Assembly (NCBI RefSeq): GCF_014493765.1
Contig: NZ_JACTVJ010000036.1
Location: forward strand, 1-64,000
Origin: Streptomyces polyasparticus
Lineage (GTDB): Bacteria; Actinomycetota; Actinomycetes; Streptomycetales; Streptomycetaceae
Direction of reading: 5' to 3'
DNA length: 64,000 nucleotides
The translations under genes and the position numbers were made by a program. The notes beneath the pieces were generated by a model that worked only from the letters and a program-made list of their open reading frames with translations, was not told where the DNA came from and searched no databases. Of the stretch, positions 49,219-57,583 are shown in pieces. Position 1 is the first letter of the stretch. Each line of letters starts with the position of its first letter.

Positions 49219-50790
49219 TCAGGCGACGGGGCGGCGCCGGTACTTGCTGAGGCCGCCGGCACCGAGCATCGCGACACCCGCTGCCCCGAGCGCAACGCTG
49301 CTGGAAGCTTGCAGTTCCGCCGAAGAACGCTCGACTACGCCGGCCGCTCGAGCGCCGTCACCATCGCCACCGTGCGGCAGCGCCAGGTAGGGGAAGCTGC
49401 TGCTGAACTCGGCGTCGTTGGCATCGACCTCGTCGCCGTCCTCCAGTGCCTCGACGAGCTCGCCGGTCTGGGCCGCGCCCATCACGGCCTGCAGCGAGAT
49501 GTCGATGACATCGTCGCCAAGGCGCCGGCCGTTGGGGAACCCGCCCAGGTCGCCGGCGAGTACACCGAGGCGCTCCGGGTCCTCGGCGGGCGGAACCGCC
49601 ATGTTCAGGCGCAGCTCCTCGGCCGGCACGATCTGGCGCGGCAGCGCGTCCTTGTTCAGCCGGTGGGCGTTGAGATCGGCCTTGACCGGGCCGCACGCCT
49701 TGCAGACACCGGTCAGGTAGATCTCAGCGATGTCGTTGCGCGGGGCCTTGGGGGCGGGCACTCCATACACCTTGTTGACCAGTTTGGGCAGGATCGGGTC
49801 GTAGACCTTGTCGACGACTGGCTTGACCGTGCGGTCCTGGTCGGGCGAGATGGTGTTGAAGGCGTCCTTGTACTTCAGCGGTACGACGACTTCGTTGACC
49901 AGCGGGTTGCCGAGCCGGGAGACCTGGCGCCAGCCGGCCCCCTGCTTGGCGCGGCTGTCGGTCACGCCGGCTCCGCGTCGTTCGGTGGTTGACCAGACAC
50001 CGATAACCGGATTGCGTGCTGCGTCGCCCTTGAGGGCCAGCTGCTTCTTGGGAACCTGCAGGGCAACGGAGTTGACGTTGTAGCCGGCGAGGGTGTCCTT
50101 GCCGCGCTTGCTCAGATCGCCGCCGTACAGGAGGTCGAAGATCCGCAGGTCGCCGAAGAACGGGTCCTCGGCCTGCCCGGCGAACGCCTGGCCGCCGCCC
50201 GGCACGGACCGTACGGCCTGGTTGCGCAGCGAGGCGTAGTCGGGCATGGACGCCTGCCCGGTGCGGGAGGGAGCCGCGGGCGCGCCGCGCAGCAGGGTGC
50301 GGGTGCCGCGGGCGTCAGTGACGGTGAGGTCGTACACCTGGCGGAAGTTGAGGTTGGGGTCCTTCAGCGAGCGGACCGGCCCGGTGTTGTAGAGGAACTG
50401 GCCGTCCGCGTCTTTGATCTGGTTGCGGAAGCGCCAGGTGTAGGTGACGTCGGCCTTTCCGTCACCGGTGTTGTCGATCTTGATGTGGTAGCGGGCGTCG
50501 TCGGCGAAGGCGTAGAAGTTCGGGCCGCCGTCGGGCTCCTGGAACGGGATCCAGTTGGCGACGAGGGTCACGGTGTCGGCGCGGTCGGGGCTGGTGAAGG
50601 CGTAGACGTCGGTGTTGTCCGCTCGGGGGTCACCGGCGATCAGGGGTGCCTCGCGGTGGCTCGAGGCCACACTGGTGGCGGGCGCGAGCGCCAGGGCCGC
50701 GAGTCCGGTGGCCAGTGCGCCGGCCCCGAGGGTGAGCAGAGCGTGCTCGACGGTGCGGCGGGAGCGGGGCCGCGCTGCAGGGAGCTTCAA
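49219..50790 (-). CDS. DUF4331-family exported protein (523 aa)
   Basis: Signal peptide (LLTLGAGALATGLAALALAP), then ASSHREAPLIAGDPRADNTD and VYAFTSPDRADTVTLVANWI, the hallmark start of DUF4331. A long beta-rich body and a C-terminal hydrophobic helix with YRRRPVA suggest cell-envelope anchoring. Function unknown. It is the first gene of the transporter/TPR cluster. TTG at 50790 with AGAGGA upstream. Confidence 0.88.
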   Translation of the reverse strand: MKLPAARPRSRRTVEHALLTLGAGALATGLAALALAPATSVASSHREAPLIAGDPRADNTDVYAFTSPDRADTVTLVANWIPFQEPDGGPNFYAFADDARYHIKIDNTGDGKADVTYTWRFRNQIKDADGQFLYNTGPVRSLKDPNLNFRQVYDLTVTDARGTRTLLRGAPAAPSRTGQASMPDYASLRNQAVRSVPGGGQAFAGQAEDPFFGDLRIFDLLYGGDLSKRGKDTLAGYNVNSVALQVPKKQLALKGDAARNPVIGVWSTTERRGAGVTDSRAKQGAGWRQVSRLGNPLVNEVVVPLKYKDAFNTISPDQDRTVKPVVDKVYDPILPKLVNKVYGVPAPKAPRNDIAEIYLTGVCKACGPVKADLNAHRLNKDALPRQIVPAEELRLNMAVPPAEDPERLGVLAGDLGGFPNGRRLGDDVIDISLQAVMGAAQTGELVEALEDGDEVDANDAEFSSSFPYLALPHGGDGDGARAAGVVERSSAELQASSSVALGAAGVAMLGAGGLSKYRRRPVA

Positions 50791-51145
50791 GGGGGAGATC
50801 CTCTCGAACCGTGAACTCGCGTCAGGGCAGCACAACTTCGGCCGTGCTGCGGCTGCGGAGAGTTCAACGAGTGGGGTGATCGACCCAGCGGGCGGGACAC
50901 GAGCGTGTCCGGGCGGCTTCCACGAGGGCATGGGAACCCTCGCCGGTCGGAATTGCACCGCGCATCGAATGCGCAGGCCGCAGCAAACCACGTAAACCGT
51001 CTCGCGCTGCGCAACCGGAGCGTACGGACCTGCTTCGCGCCCTCGCCGTTCCCATGGAAACCCCAGGTCATCGCCGTAATGATCGCCGACGTGGACGCCG
51101 GGGCCGACACGGGAACAGAGAGTGCAGGCTGAGCCAGTCGGGCGA
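50791..51145. other. Intergenic region upstream of the DUF4331 gene
   Basis: About 355 bp without a convincing gene. Two short palindromes are visible: GGACACG-AG-CGTGTCC at 50895-50910 and GCGCAT-CGA-ATGCGC at 50960-50974, possible regulator sites for the minus-strand cluster. No SigK-type CCGAAT promoter was found here. Confidence 0.45.
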
Positions 51146-51631
51146 TCAGCTCTCGGTGATGGCGGCGATGCGGCCTTTCAATGTCTGCGCCGACTGGAAC
51201 GTGACGCCCATCCATGAGACGTGCTTCCAGCGCAGGGTGCCGTCGGCGGCGATCAGGAACACCGACCGCCGTAAGCCGAGTCCGGGCCGTGTGATGCCGA
51301 ACATGCGAGCCACCACGAGGTCGGCGTCCGAGAGCAGCGGCATCCGCAGGTCGTGCCGCCGGGCGAACCTCTCATGTCTGCGCATGCCCTGCGGGCTGAT
51401 CGCCCAGACCTCCGCGCCCAGGTCGTTGAGTCCGTCCAACGCGTGGGAGTAGGAGCACAACTGCCTGGTGCACACCGGTGTGCCGTCCCCCGGGTAGAAG
51501 GCCAGGACGATCGGACGCCCCCGCTGCGAGCACAACTCATAGTCGCGTCGTAGGAAGTGGCCGTCGGTCAGTCGACCACCCGGAAGGGAGAAGTCGGGCA
51601 CATGCTCGCCGAGTTGGGGGGACCTGGCCAC
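51146..51631 (-). CDS. Peroxiredoxin, BCP/AhpC-TSA type (161 aa)
   Basis: Thioredoxin-fold peroxidase: VPDFSLPGGRLTDGHFLR, IVLAFYPGDGTPVCTRQLCS with the peroxidatic Cys in PVC and a second Cys five residues on, VWAISPQGMRRHERFARRH and RRSVFLIAADGTLRWKHV. It should reduce peroxides using thiols. GTG at 51631. It is driven by a SigK-like promoter at 51748-51721, divergent from the hydrolase gene. Confidence 0.88.
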   Translation of the reverse strand: MARSPQLGEHVPDFSLPGGRLTDGHFLRRDYELCSQRGRPIVLAFYPGDGTPVCTRQLCSYSHALDGLNDLGAEVWAISPQGMRRHERFARRHDLRMPLLSDADLVVARMFGITRPGLGLRRSVFLIAADGTLRWKHVSWMGVTFQSAQTLKGRIAAITES

Positions 51632-51720
51632 GGGCAGCTCCAGTCAGGATCACAGAGGAGAAAGCGGCACGGAGGGAGCGCGGGAAACCCGCGCAGTCGG
51701 GCGATCGAGTGCCCCTCGTC

Positions 51721-51748
51721 ATTCGGAGCCGGCGCAGAGAAGGATTGG
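51721..51748 (-). promoter_or_regulatory. SigK-type promoter for the peroxiredoxin gene
   Basis: On the minus strand CCAATCC (51748-51742), 15-nt spacer, CCGAAT (51726-51721), followed by GACG. Identical layout to the sigK promoter at 52620. Confidence 0.75.
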
Positions 51749-51786
51749 TTGTCTGGGCCGCTGCTGCAGGGAATCGTCGCTGCCGA

Positions 51787-51814
51787 CCCATCCGTACCGG
51801 CCCTGTCTCCGAAT
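51787..51814 (+). promoter_or_regulatory. SigK-type promoter for the alpha/beta-hydrolase gene
   Basis: CCCATCC (51787-51793), 15-nt spacer, CCGAAT (51809-51814). The -35 contains CCATCC, the form reported for mycobacterial SigK. Divergent partner of the 51721-51748 promoter. Confidence 0.75.
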
Positions 51815-51864
51815 AACGTGCGGTGTCCCCGCGCCGGGGAGACCGGACCGGACAGGGAGTACGC

Positions 51865-52566
51865 GTGCTCGTATGGGATGACGACCCCCACACCTCGCTG
51901 GTGGTGCGCCGCCGCGCACCCGGCCCCGCGGCGGCGGTGCTCCTGCTGCACGGAGGGCGCGAGTACGGGACGGCCGTGCCCCCGCCCTGGAATCTCCCCA
52001 GTCTTCGGATGCGGCCTTTCGCGTCGGCCATCGGACGGGCCACCTGGGGAGGCGACGTGGCCGTGGGGCGGGTGCGCTACCGCTGCAGAGGCTGGAACGG
52101 CGTCTGCGAGGACCCCGTACGCGATGCCCGGCAGGCACTGGACACCCTGGTGCAGCGCTTCGGCGACGTGCCAACGGTCCTGGTGGGGCACTCCATGGGA
52201 GGCCGGGCCGCATTGAGGGCGGGCGGGCACCGTTTGGTACGCGGGGTCGTGGGGCTCGCGCCGTGGTGTCCGCCGGACGAGCCGGTGGAGCAGCTTGCGG
52301 GGCGTCGCGTGGTCCTCCTGCACGGTGACCGGGACTGCATGACCGACCCGGACGCCTCGGCGGAGTTGGCGGTGCGGGCGGATACGGCAGGGGCCGACGT
52401 GAGCATGGTCCTGCTCCGTGGCACCGGTCATGCGATGCTGCGCCGCGCGACTATGTGGCACGAGCTGACGGCCGGTGCGGTGAGTGCGCTGCTCGGACTC
52501 GGCCCGGAGCCCGCCGTGATGGTGCGGGCCGACGGCTTCGACGGCTGCCACGTACGCGAGTGCTGA
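51865..52566 (+). CDS. Alpha/beta hydrolase (233 aa)
   Basis: Nucleophile elbow GHSMGG (PTVLVGHSMGGRAALRAGG), oxyanion region AVLLLHGGREYG, acid loop LLHGDRDCMTDPDAS and catalytic His in LLRGTGHAMLRR. Probably an esterase/lipase-like enzyme of the dienelactone-hydrolase group. GTG at 51865 follows AGGGAG; transcription would start about 45 nt upstream from the SigK-like promoter. Confidence 0.85.
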   Translation: MLVWDDDPHTSLVVRRRAPGPAAAVLLLHGGREYGTAVPPPWNLPSLRMRPFASAIGRATWGGDVAVGRVRYRCRGWNGVCEDPVRDARQALDTLVQRFGDVPTVLVGHSMGGRAALRAGGHRLVRGVVGLAPWCPPDEPVEQLAGRRVVLLHGDRDCMTDPDASAELAVRADTAGADVSMVLLRGTGHAMLRRATMWHELTAGAVSALLGLGPEPAVMVRADGFDGCHVREC

Positions 52567-52619
52567 GCAAGGGGCGGCACGGCCGTTCGGGGGCTATCTC
52601 AACGGGTTTCCCGGGTGGA

Positions 52620-52647
52620 CCAATCCAAGGTCGTATTCGTTCCGAAT
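52620..52647 (+). promoter_or_regulatory. Autoregulatory SigK promoter
   Basis: CCAATCC (52620-52626), 15-nt spacer, CCGAAT (52642-52647), about 95 nt before the sigK ATG. Autoregulation is normal for ECF sigma factors. Confidence 0.8.
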
Positions 52648-52740
52648 CACCCGTGAAACGGCGATCACCCAATGGTGTCTGGCTCCTGTCCGGGGCTGCA
52701 CGTGACGAGGAAGGCCCCAGATGTTCCACGAGGCAGCCGC

Positions 52741-53331
52741 ATGAGGCCGGCGGAAAACGCTCACCCGACTCCGCAGCCCGGGACGGGCCCCGATCTCGAT
52801 GCCCGCCTGACAGAGGTGGCCCGAGGCGATCAGGAAGCCTTCACCGCCCTGTACGACGCGGTGAGCGGGCCGGTGCTCGGGCTGGTGCGCAGCGTGCTGC
52901 GGGACCCGGCGCAGTCCGAGGAAGTGATGCAGGAGGTCCTGGTGGAAGTGTGGCGCACCGCCGCCCGGTTCCGGCCCGAGAAAGGAAGCGCGATGACCTG
53001 GGTGATGACACTGGCCCACCGTCGCGCCATCGACCGCGTGCGCTCCGCACAGGCAGCCGCCGAGCGCGAGCACAAGGCGGCGCTCCTGGACCAGGTCCCC
53101 GCGTACGACGAGGTGAGCGAGCAGGTCGAGACCCGCCTGGAACAGCAGCGGGTACGCCGATGTATGAGCGCCCTCACCACTTTGCAGCGCGAGGCGGTGA
53201 CCCTCGCCTACTACCGGGGCCTGACCTATCGCGAGGTCGCCCAGCTCCTGACATTGCCGCTGGGCACCGTCAAAACCCGCCTACGCGACGGCCTGATCCG
53301 GCTGCGCGACTGCCTGGGGGTGACCGTATGA
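52741..53331 (+). CDS. sigK: ECF RNA polymerase sigma factor SigK (196 aa)
   Basis: Sigma region 2 (FTALYDAVSGPVLGLVRSVL, VMQEVLVEVWRTAARFRPEK, WVMTLAHRRAIDRVR) and region 4 (LTTLQREAVTLAYYRGLTYR, LPLGTVKTRLRDGLIRLR). It directs RNA polymerase to the CCAATCC/CCGAAT promoters in this locus. ATG at 52741. It overlaps the anti-sigma gene (ATGA), the usual co-transcription with its inhibitor. Confidence 0.92.
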   Translation: MRPAENAHPTPQPGTGPDLDARLTEVARGDQEAFTALYDAVSGPVLGLVRSVLRDPAQSEEVMQEVLVEVWRTAARFRPEKGSAMTWVMTLAHRRAIDRVRSAQAAAEREHKAALLDQVPAYDEVSEQVETRLEQQRVRRCMSALTTLQREAVTLAYYRGLTYREVAQLLTLPLGTVKTRLRDGLIRLRDCLGVTV

Positions 53332-54071
53332 CCACCGCCGACCTGCACACCGCCACCGGCGCCTATGTCCTGCACGCACTGCTGCCCGCCGAACGGGCCG
53401 AGTTCGAACGGCACTTGGCCGCCTGCGACTCCTGCACTCAGGAAGTACGGGAGCTCGCCGCCACCGCGGAGCGCCTCGGCCTCGCCGTGGCCACCGCGCC
53501 ACCTGCGCACATGAGGGAGCAGGTGCTCCGGCAGATCGCCACGGTCCGCCAGGAGCCGCCGCAGACCTCGGCGCGCGGCCGGGCGGGCCGGTGGACCCGG
53601 GCCCTTCCGCGGATGGCGCTCGCCGCGTGCCTCGCCGCGGCCGTGGCATTCGGCGGGGTGGCCGTATGGCAGTACCAGTCGGCCCAGGACGCGCGGGACC
53701 AGGCACGCCGGACCCAGCAGCAGGCCGCCGAACTGGCCGCCGTCCTCGCCGCGCCCGACGCACGGACCAGCACCGGCAAGCTCACCGACGAGGCGACCGG
53801 CACCGTTGTGGTGTCCCGGTCCATGGACCGGGCCGCTCTGCTCACCTCGAAGCTGCCCGGACTGCCGGACGGCAAGGTCTACCAGCTGTGGTTCGACGAC
53901 GGCGGGCAGATGCGCTCGGCCGGACTGCTGAGCACCCCGGACACCAGCAGCGCGACCCTGCTCGACGGCCCTGTCGGCAACGCCTCCGGGATGGGCGTCA
54001 CCGTCGAGCCGGCAGGCGGATCCGACCAGCCCACGACGGCCCCCCTGGGCCTGATGTCCTTCCCCGCCTAG
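53328..54071 (+). CDS. rskA: Anti-sigma-K factor RskA (247 aa)
   Basis: The N-terminal zinc-type anti-sigma domain has H29-x3-C33-x2-C36 in FERHLAACDSC. A single membrane helix follows (ALAACLAAAVAFGGVAVWQY) and an extracytoplasmic RskA C-terminal domain (VVVSRSMDRAALLTSKLPGL, YQLWFDDGGQMRSAGLL). It holds SigK at the membrane until proteolysis or metal/redox change releases it. The Cys pair could sense oxidation. Confidence 0.92.
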   Translation: MTTADLHTATGAYVLHALLPAERAEFERHLAACDSCTQEVRELAATAERLGLAVATAPPAHMREQVLRQIATVRQEPPQTSARGRAGRWTRALPRMALAACLAAAVAFGGVAVWQYQSAQDARDQARRTQQQAAELAAVLAAPDARTSTGKLTDEATGTVVVSRSMDRAALLTSKLPGLPDGKVYQLWFDDGGQMRSAGLLSTPDTSSATLLDGPVGNASGMGVTVEPAGGSDQPTTAPLGLMSFPA

Positions 54072-54085
54072 GAGCACGACCCGGC

Positions 54086-55450
54086 ATGAGCGTTTCCCTC
54101 TGCCTGTTCACCGCCGATCTGCGGCTGCACGACAACCCGGTGCTCGCCGCCGCCGTACGCGACAGCGAGCAGGTCGTTCCGCTGTTCGTCGTGGACGACG
54201 GCGTGCGCGCGGCAGGATTCGACGTCCCCAACCGCAGGGCCTTCCTCGCCGACTGCCTGGCCGATCTCGATGCGGGACTGCGACAGCGCGGTGGACGGCT
54301 TGTGGTGCGCTGCGGTCCCGTGGTCCGCGAGGTGTGCGCGCTGGCCGCCGAGACGGGCGCGCAGCAGGTGCATGTGGCGGCGGGGTCGAGTGCGTACGCG
54401 CGCCGCCGCGAGGAGCGGCTGGCCGCGGCCCTCACGGCCCAGGGCTGCGACCTGCGGGTCCACGAAGCCGTGGCCACGGTGGTGGCCCCGGGAGCCCATG
54501 TCCCGCAGGACGGCGACCACTTCGCTGTGTTCACCCCGTACTTTCGGCGGTGGCAAGGCGCCGCGATCCGCGGCCTGGCGCCCGTTCCCCGGCGGATCGA
54601 CGTCCCTGCGGGCGTCGCCTCGGCCCCGCTCCCCGAACGTACGGCGGTGGCGGGGGTCTCTCCGGGTCTGGGCAACGGCGGCGAGCGGGAGGCGCGCAGC
54701 CGCCTGGCGGCCTGGCTGCCCGACGGACTGATTCACTATGCCGATCACCAGGCCGAGCTCGCGGCGGACGCCACCTCGCGGCTTTCGGCGCATCTGCACT
54801 TCGGGTCGCTGTCCGCCACCGAACTCGTGCACCGGGCCCGCGCGATGGACGGCGCGGGCGCGGACGCGTTCGTACGGCAGCTGGCCTGGCGGGACTTCCA
54901 TCACCAGGTGCTCGCCGCCCGCCCCCGGTCGGCGAGTGTTGACTACCGGCCGCGGCAGGACCGCTGGCGACGCGCGGAACGGGAGGTGCAGGCATGGCGG
55001 GACGGCCGCACCGGCTATCCGGTGATCGACGCCGCGATGCGTCAGCTCCGTTACGAGGGCTGGCTGCCGGGCCGGGCGCGGCTGCTGGCCGCGAGCTTTC
55101 TGACCAAGACCCTCTACCTGGACTGGCGCACCGGTGCCCGGCACTTCCTCGATCTGCTGGTCGACGGGGATGTGGCCAACAACCAGCTCAACTGGCAGTG
55201 GGCGGCCGGCACCGGGACCGACACCCGCCCCAATCGGGTCCTCAACCCGGTCGTCCAGGCCAAGCGCCACGACCCTCACGGGGCCTATGTCCGGCGATGG
55301 GTTCCGGAGCTGTCCGCTCTGGACGGGCCCGCGATCCACGAGCCGTGGAAGCTCCCCGCCCCTGAGCGGGCCCGCTTCGACTACCCGCACCCGCTCGTCC
55401 AACTGGCTGACGGGCTGCGGCGCTTCCAGCGGGCCCGCTCGCGCGGGTGA
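54086..55450 (+). CDS. phrB: Deoxyribodipyrimidine photolyase (454 aa)
   Basis: Photolyase domain first (LCLFTADLRLHDNPVLAAAV, QVVPLFVVDDG), then the FAD-binding domain with SRLSAHLHFGSLSATELVHR, FVRQLAWRDFHHQVL, YPVIDAAMRQL, GWLPGRARLLAASFLTK and NNQLNWQWAAGTGTDTRP. It repairs UV-induced pyrimidine dimers with light. It is the third gene of the sigK operon, 14 nt after rskA, tying DNA repair to the SigK stress response. Confidence 0.93.
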   Translation: MSVSLCLFTADLRLHDNPVLAAAVRDSEQVVPLFVVDDGVRAAGFDVPNRRAFLADCLADLDAGLRQRGGRLVVRCGPVVREVCALAAETGAQQVHVAAGSSAYARRREERLAAALTAQGCDLRVHEAVATVVAPGAHVPQDGDHFAVFTPYFRRWQGAAIRGLAPVPRRIDVPAGVASAPLPERTAVAGVSPGLGNGGEREARSRLAAWLPDGLIHYADHQAELAADATSRLSAHLHFGSLSATELVHRARAMDGAGADAFVRQLAWRDFHHQVLAARPRSASVDYRPRQDRWRRAEREVQAWRDGRTGYPVIDAAMRQLRYEGWLPGRARLLAASFLTKTLYLDWRTGARHFLDLLVDGDVANNQLNWQWAAGTGTDTRPNRVLNPVVQAKRHDPHGAYVRRWVPELSALDGPAIHEPWKLPAPERARFDYPHPLVQLADGLRRFQRARSRG

Positions 55451-55505
55451 CTACGCAGGGCTGCCGGCCCGCTCGCCTTCAGTTGCTCCTGTACCGGATA
55501 GCGCC

Positions 55506-56312
55506 TCAGAGGCGCCGGCGCGGAGGCCGGGGGAGAAACCCGCTGGTGCGTCGCCGGTAGGCCGCATAGCCGGGCCGGTCGGCCATATGCCGCTCAAGGA
55601 GCGCCTTGCCGCTGTCGCGAGTCAGCAGCAGGCTCATCACCACCGGCCCGACCACCGTCGCCGCCGCGGCGGCCGGGGCGTCGCACACGATGAGGAAGAG
55701 TCCCCACCAGACGCAGAAGTCGCCGAAGTAGTTGGGGTGCCGGGTCCAGGACCACAGGCCGCGGTCCATGATGTGGCCCCGGTTGCCTGGATCGGCCTTG
55801 AACCTGGCGAGTTGATGGTCGCCGACGGCCTCGAAGAGCAGACCGGTAAGCCACAGCAGCACACCCGCGAGCGCGACGGGCCCCATCGGCCCGGTGACGT
55901 ACCCGGCGGCCTGCACTGGCAGTGACACCAGCCAGACCAGTGCGGCCTGCAGCAGATAGACCATGCGCAACGCGTACGCGGCCCGGCTGCCCGGCGCCTT
56001 GGCCAGCAGGCGCTCGTAGCGCGGATCCTCGCCGTGCCCGCGTCCGCGCCATGCGATGTGCGCCGCGAGCCGCAGCCCCCACACGCAGGTCAGTACGGTG
56101 ACCAGCAGCCGCCGACCGTCGTCGCCGTGCCCCGCGGACAGCACGTACGAGGTCAGCGCGACCGCCGAGAAGGCCACACCCCAGGCGATGTCGACGACCC
56201 GGTGTCTGCCGGTCCGCAGCCCGATCACGAAGGTGACGAGCAGCACCGCCAGGGCAACGGCCGCTGTGGCGGCGAGGTGGCCGGTGAAGGCATTCCAGGC
56301 GAATCTGTTCAT
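55506..56312 (-). CDS. DUF1295 membrane protein, steroid-reductase-like (268 aa)
   Basis: Five to six membrane helices. The C-terminal DUF1295 signature reads LWSWTRHPNYFGDFCVWWGL, then LLLTRDSGKALLERHMADRP and GYAAYRRRTSGFLP. Members resemble 3-oxo-5-alpha-steroid 4-dehydrogenases and isoprenylcysteine methyltransferases, and are often reductases acting on lipids. Last gene of the lipid-modification operon; its ATG overlaps the cyclopropane-synthase stop. Confidence 0.9.
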   Translation of the reverse strand: MNRFAWNAFTGHLAATAAVALAVLLVTFVIGLRTGRHRVVDIAWGVAFSAVALTSYVLSAGHGDDGRRLLVTVLTCVWGLRLAAHIAWRGRGHGEDPRYERLLAKAPGSRAAYALRMVYLLQAALVWLVSLPVQAAGYVTGPMGPVALAGVLLWLTGLLFEAVGDHQLARFKADPGNRGHIMDRGLWSWTRHPNYFGDFCVWWGLFLIVCDAPAAAAATVVGPVVMSLLLTRDSGKALLERHMADRPGYAAYRRRTSGFLPRPPRRRL

Positions 56313-57583
56313 GCCCGGCCTCCGTACCAGCTTGCGGGCGTGGCCGGCATTCCGGAACCGCCTCGGTGGTCGGGGCGCACCGCCAGGATCTGGTCGACTC
56401 CCATGCGCCGGGCCTCGAACGCGAGCGCGCCGCCCACGAGATACAGCCGCCACACCCTCGCGGTCGGCTCACCGGCCAGAGCGACGAATTCCTCCCAACG
56501 CTCCTCGAGGGTGCGGTGCCAGGCGGCGACGGTGCGGACGTAGTGCTCCCGCAGCGATTCCACCGAGCGCACCTCCAGGCCGGCACCTTCGAGGAGTCCG
56601 AGGGTTTCGCCGACCGGGCGCATGTGCATGTCGGGGGCGATGTACGACTCGATGAACGCGCCGCCGCCGGGTGCCTTGGTGCCCCGGGACATCTGTTGGA
56701 CGAGGAGGCGCCCGCGGGGCCGGAGCATCCGCCGCAGCAGGCGCGCGAAGTCGTGGTACTCCTCGTCCCCGACGTGCTCGCCCATCTCGATGGTGCTGAC
56801 CGCGTCGAATGCCCCGCCCTCGATGTCGCGCCAGTGCCGCAGTTCCACCTGCACCAGAGCGTCCAGACCGCGTGCGCGGATCTGCTCGCGCACATGGTCG
56901 CGCTGGCGTGCGGAGAGGGTCACGGCGGTCACCTGGACCTGGTACCGCTCGGCCGCGTACAGCGTCAGCGCCCCCCAGCCGCAGCCGACGTCAAGCAGCC
57001 GTGCCCCGGGTCGCAGTCCCAGCTTGCGGCAGATCAGTTCGAGCTTGTCGCGCTGGGCGTCGGCGAGGGAGTAGGAGGGGTCTTCGCTCGTCCAGTACGC
57101 GCAGGAGTACGCCATCGACGCGTCGAGGAGCAGGGCGTAGAAGTCGTTGGACAGGTCGTAGTGATGGCTGATCGCGGCCTTGTCGCGGGCGGTGCTGTGC
57201 CGGTCCCCGCGCAGCCGTGCCCGGCTCGCGCCCGGCGCCGGCGGGCGCGGGCCGAGCGCCCCGAGACGGGCGAGCGCGAGCGCGGCCCCGGGCACCTGAC
57301 GCAGCCGCGGGCGGGGTGCTGCGACGGGACTGCCCCACAGGGCCCGCAGCCCGTCCGCGAGATCGCCCTCGATGTCGAGGTCGCCGCTGATGTACGCCTC
57401 CGCCAGGCCGAGTTCACCCGGCTGCCACAGCAGCCGGCGCAGCGCGCGGCGCGAGCGCAGCGCCACGACGGGCGCGTCGGCCGGGCCGCTGAGCGATCCG
57501 TCCCAGGCCCGCAGCCGCACCGGCGACGGGCCCCCGAGAACGTTCTCAAGGAGGACGGTGATCCGGTCCGCGGCGGTGGTCAT
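56309..57583 (-). CDS. Cyclopropane-fatty-acid-synthase-family methyltransferase (424 aa)
   Basis: ISHHYDLSNDFYALLLDAS, SCAYWTSEDPSYSLADAQ, the SAM site LLDVGCGWGALTLYAAERY and the EMGEHVG segment are diagnostic of CFA/mycolic-acid methyltransferases. It should transfer a methylene or methyl group from SAM onto an unsaturated acyl chain. An N-terminal extension of about 130 residues resembles the lipid-binding part of bacterial Cfa. Overlaps both neighbours by ATGA. Confidence 0.9.
   Translation of the reverse strand: MTTAADRITVLLENVLGGPSPVRLRAWDGSLSGPADAPVVALRSRRALRRLLWQPGELGLAEAYISGDLDIEGDLADGLRALWGSPVAAPRPRLRQVPGAALALARLGALGPRPPAPGASRARLRGDRHSTARDKAAISHHYDLSNDFYALLLDASMAYSCAYWTSEDPSYSLADAQRDKLELICRKLGLRPGARLLDVGCGWGALTLYAAERYQVQVTAVTLSARQRDHVREQIRARGLDALVQVELRHWRDIEGGAFDAVSTIEMGEHVGDEEYHDFARLLRRMLRPRGRLLVQQMSRGTKAPGGGAFIESYIAPDMHMRPVGETLGLLEGAGLEVRSVESLREHYVRTVAAWHRTLEERWEEFVALAGEPTARVWRLYLVGGALAFEARRMGVDQILAVRPDHRGGSGMPATPASWYGGRA

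Noticed and set aside
52455-54071. Single plus-strand frame joining the sigK region to rskA
   Set aside because: The part before 53328 is an Arg/Gly-rich shadow of sigK; rskA has its own ATG with ATGA overlap.
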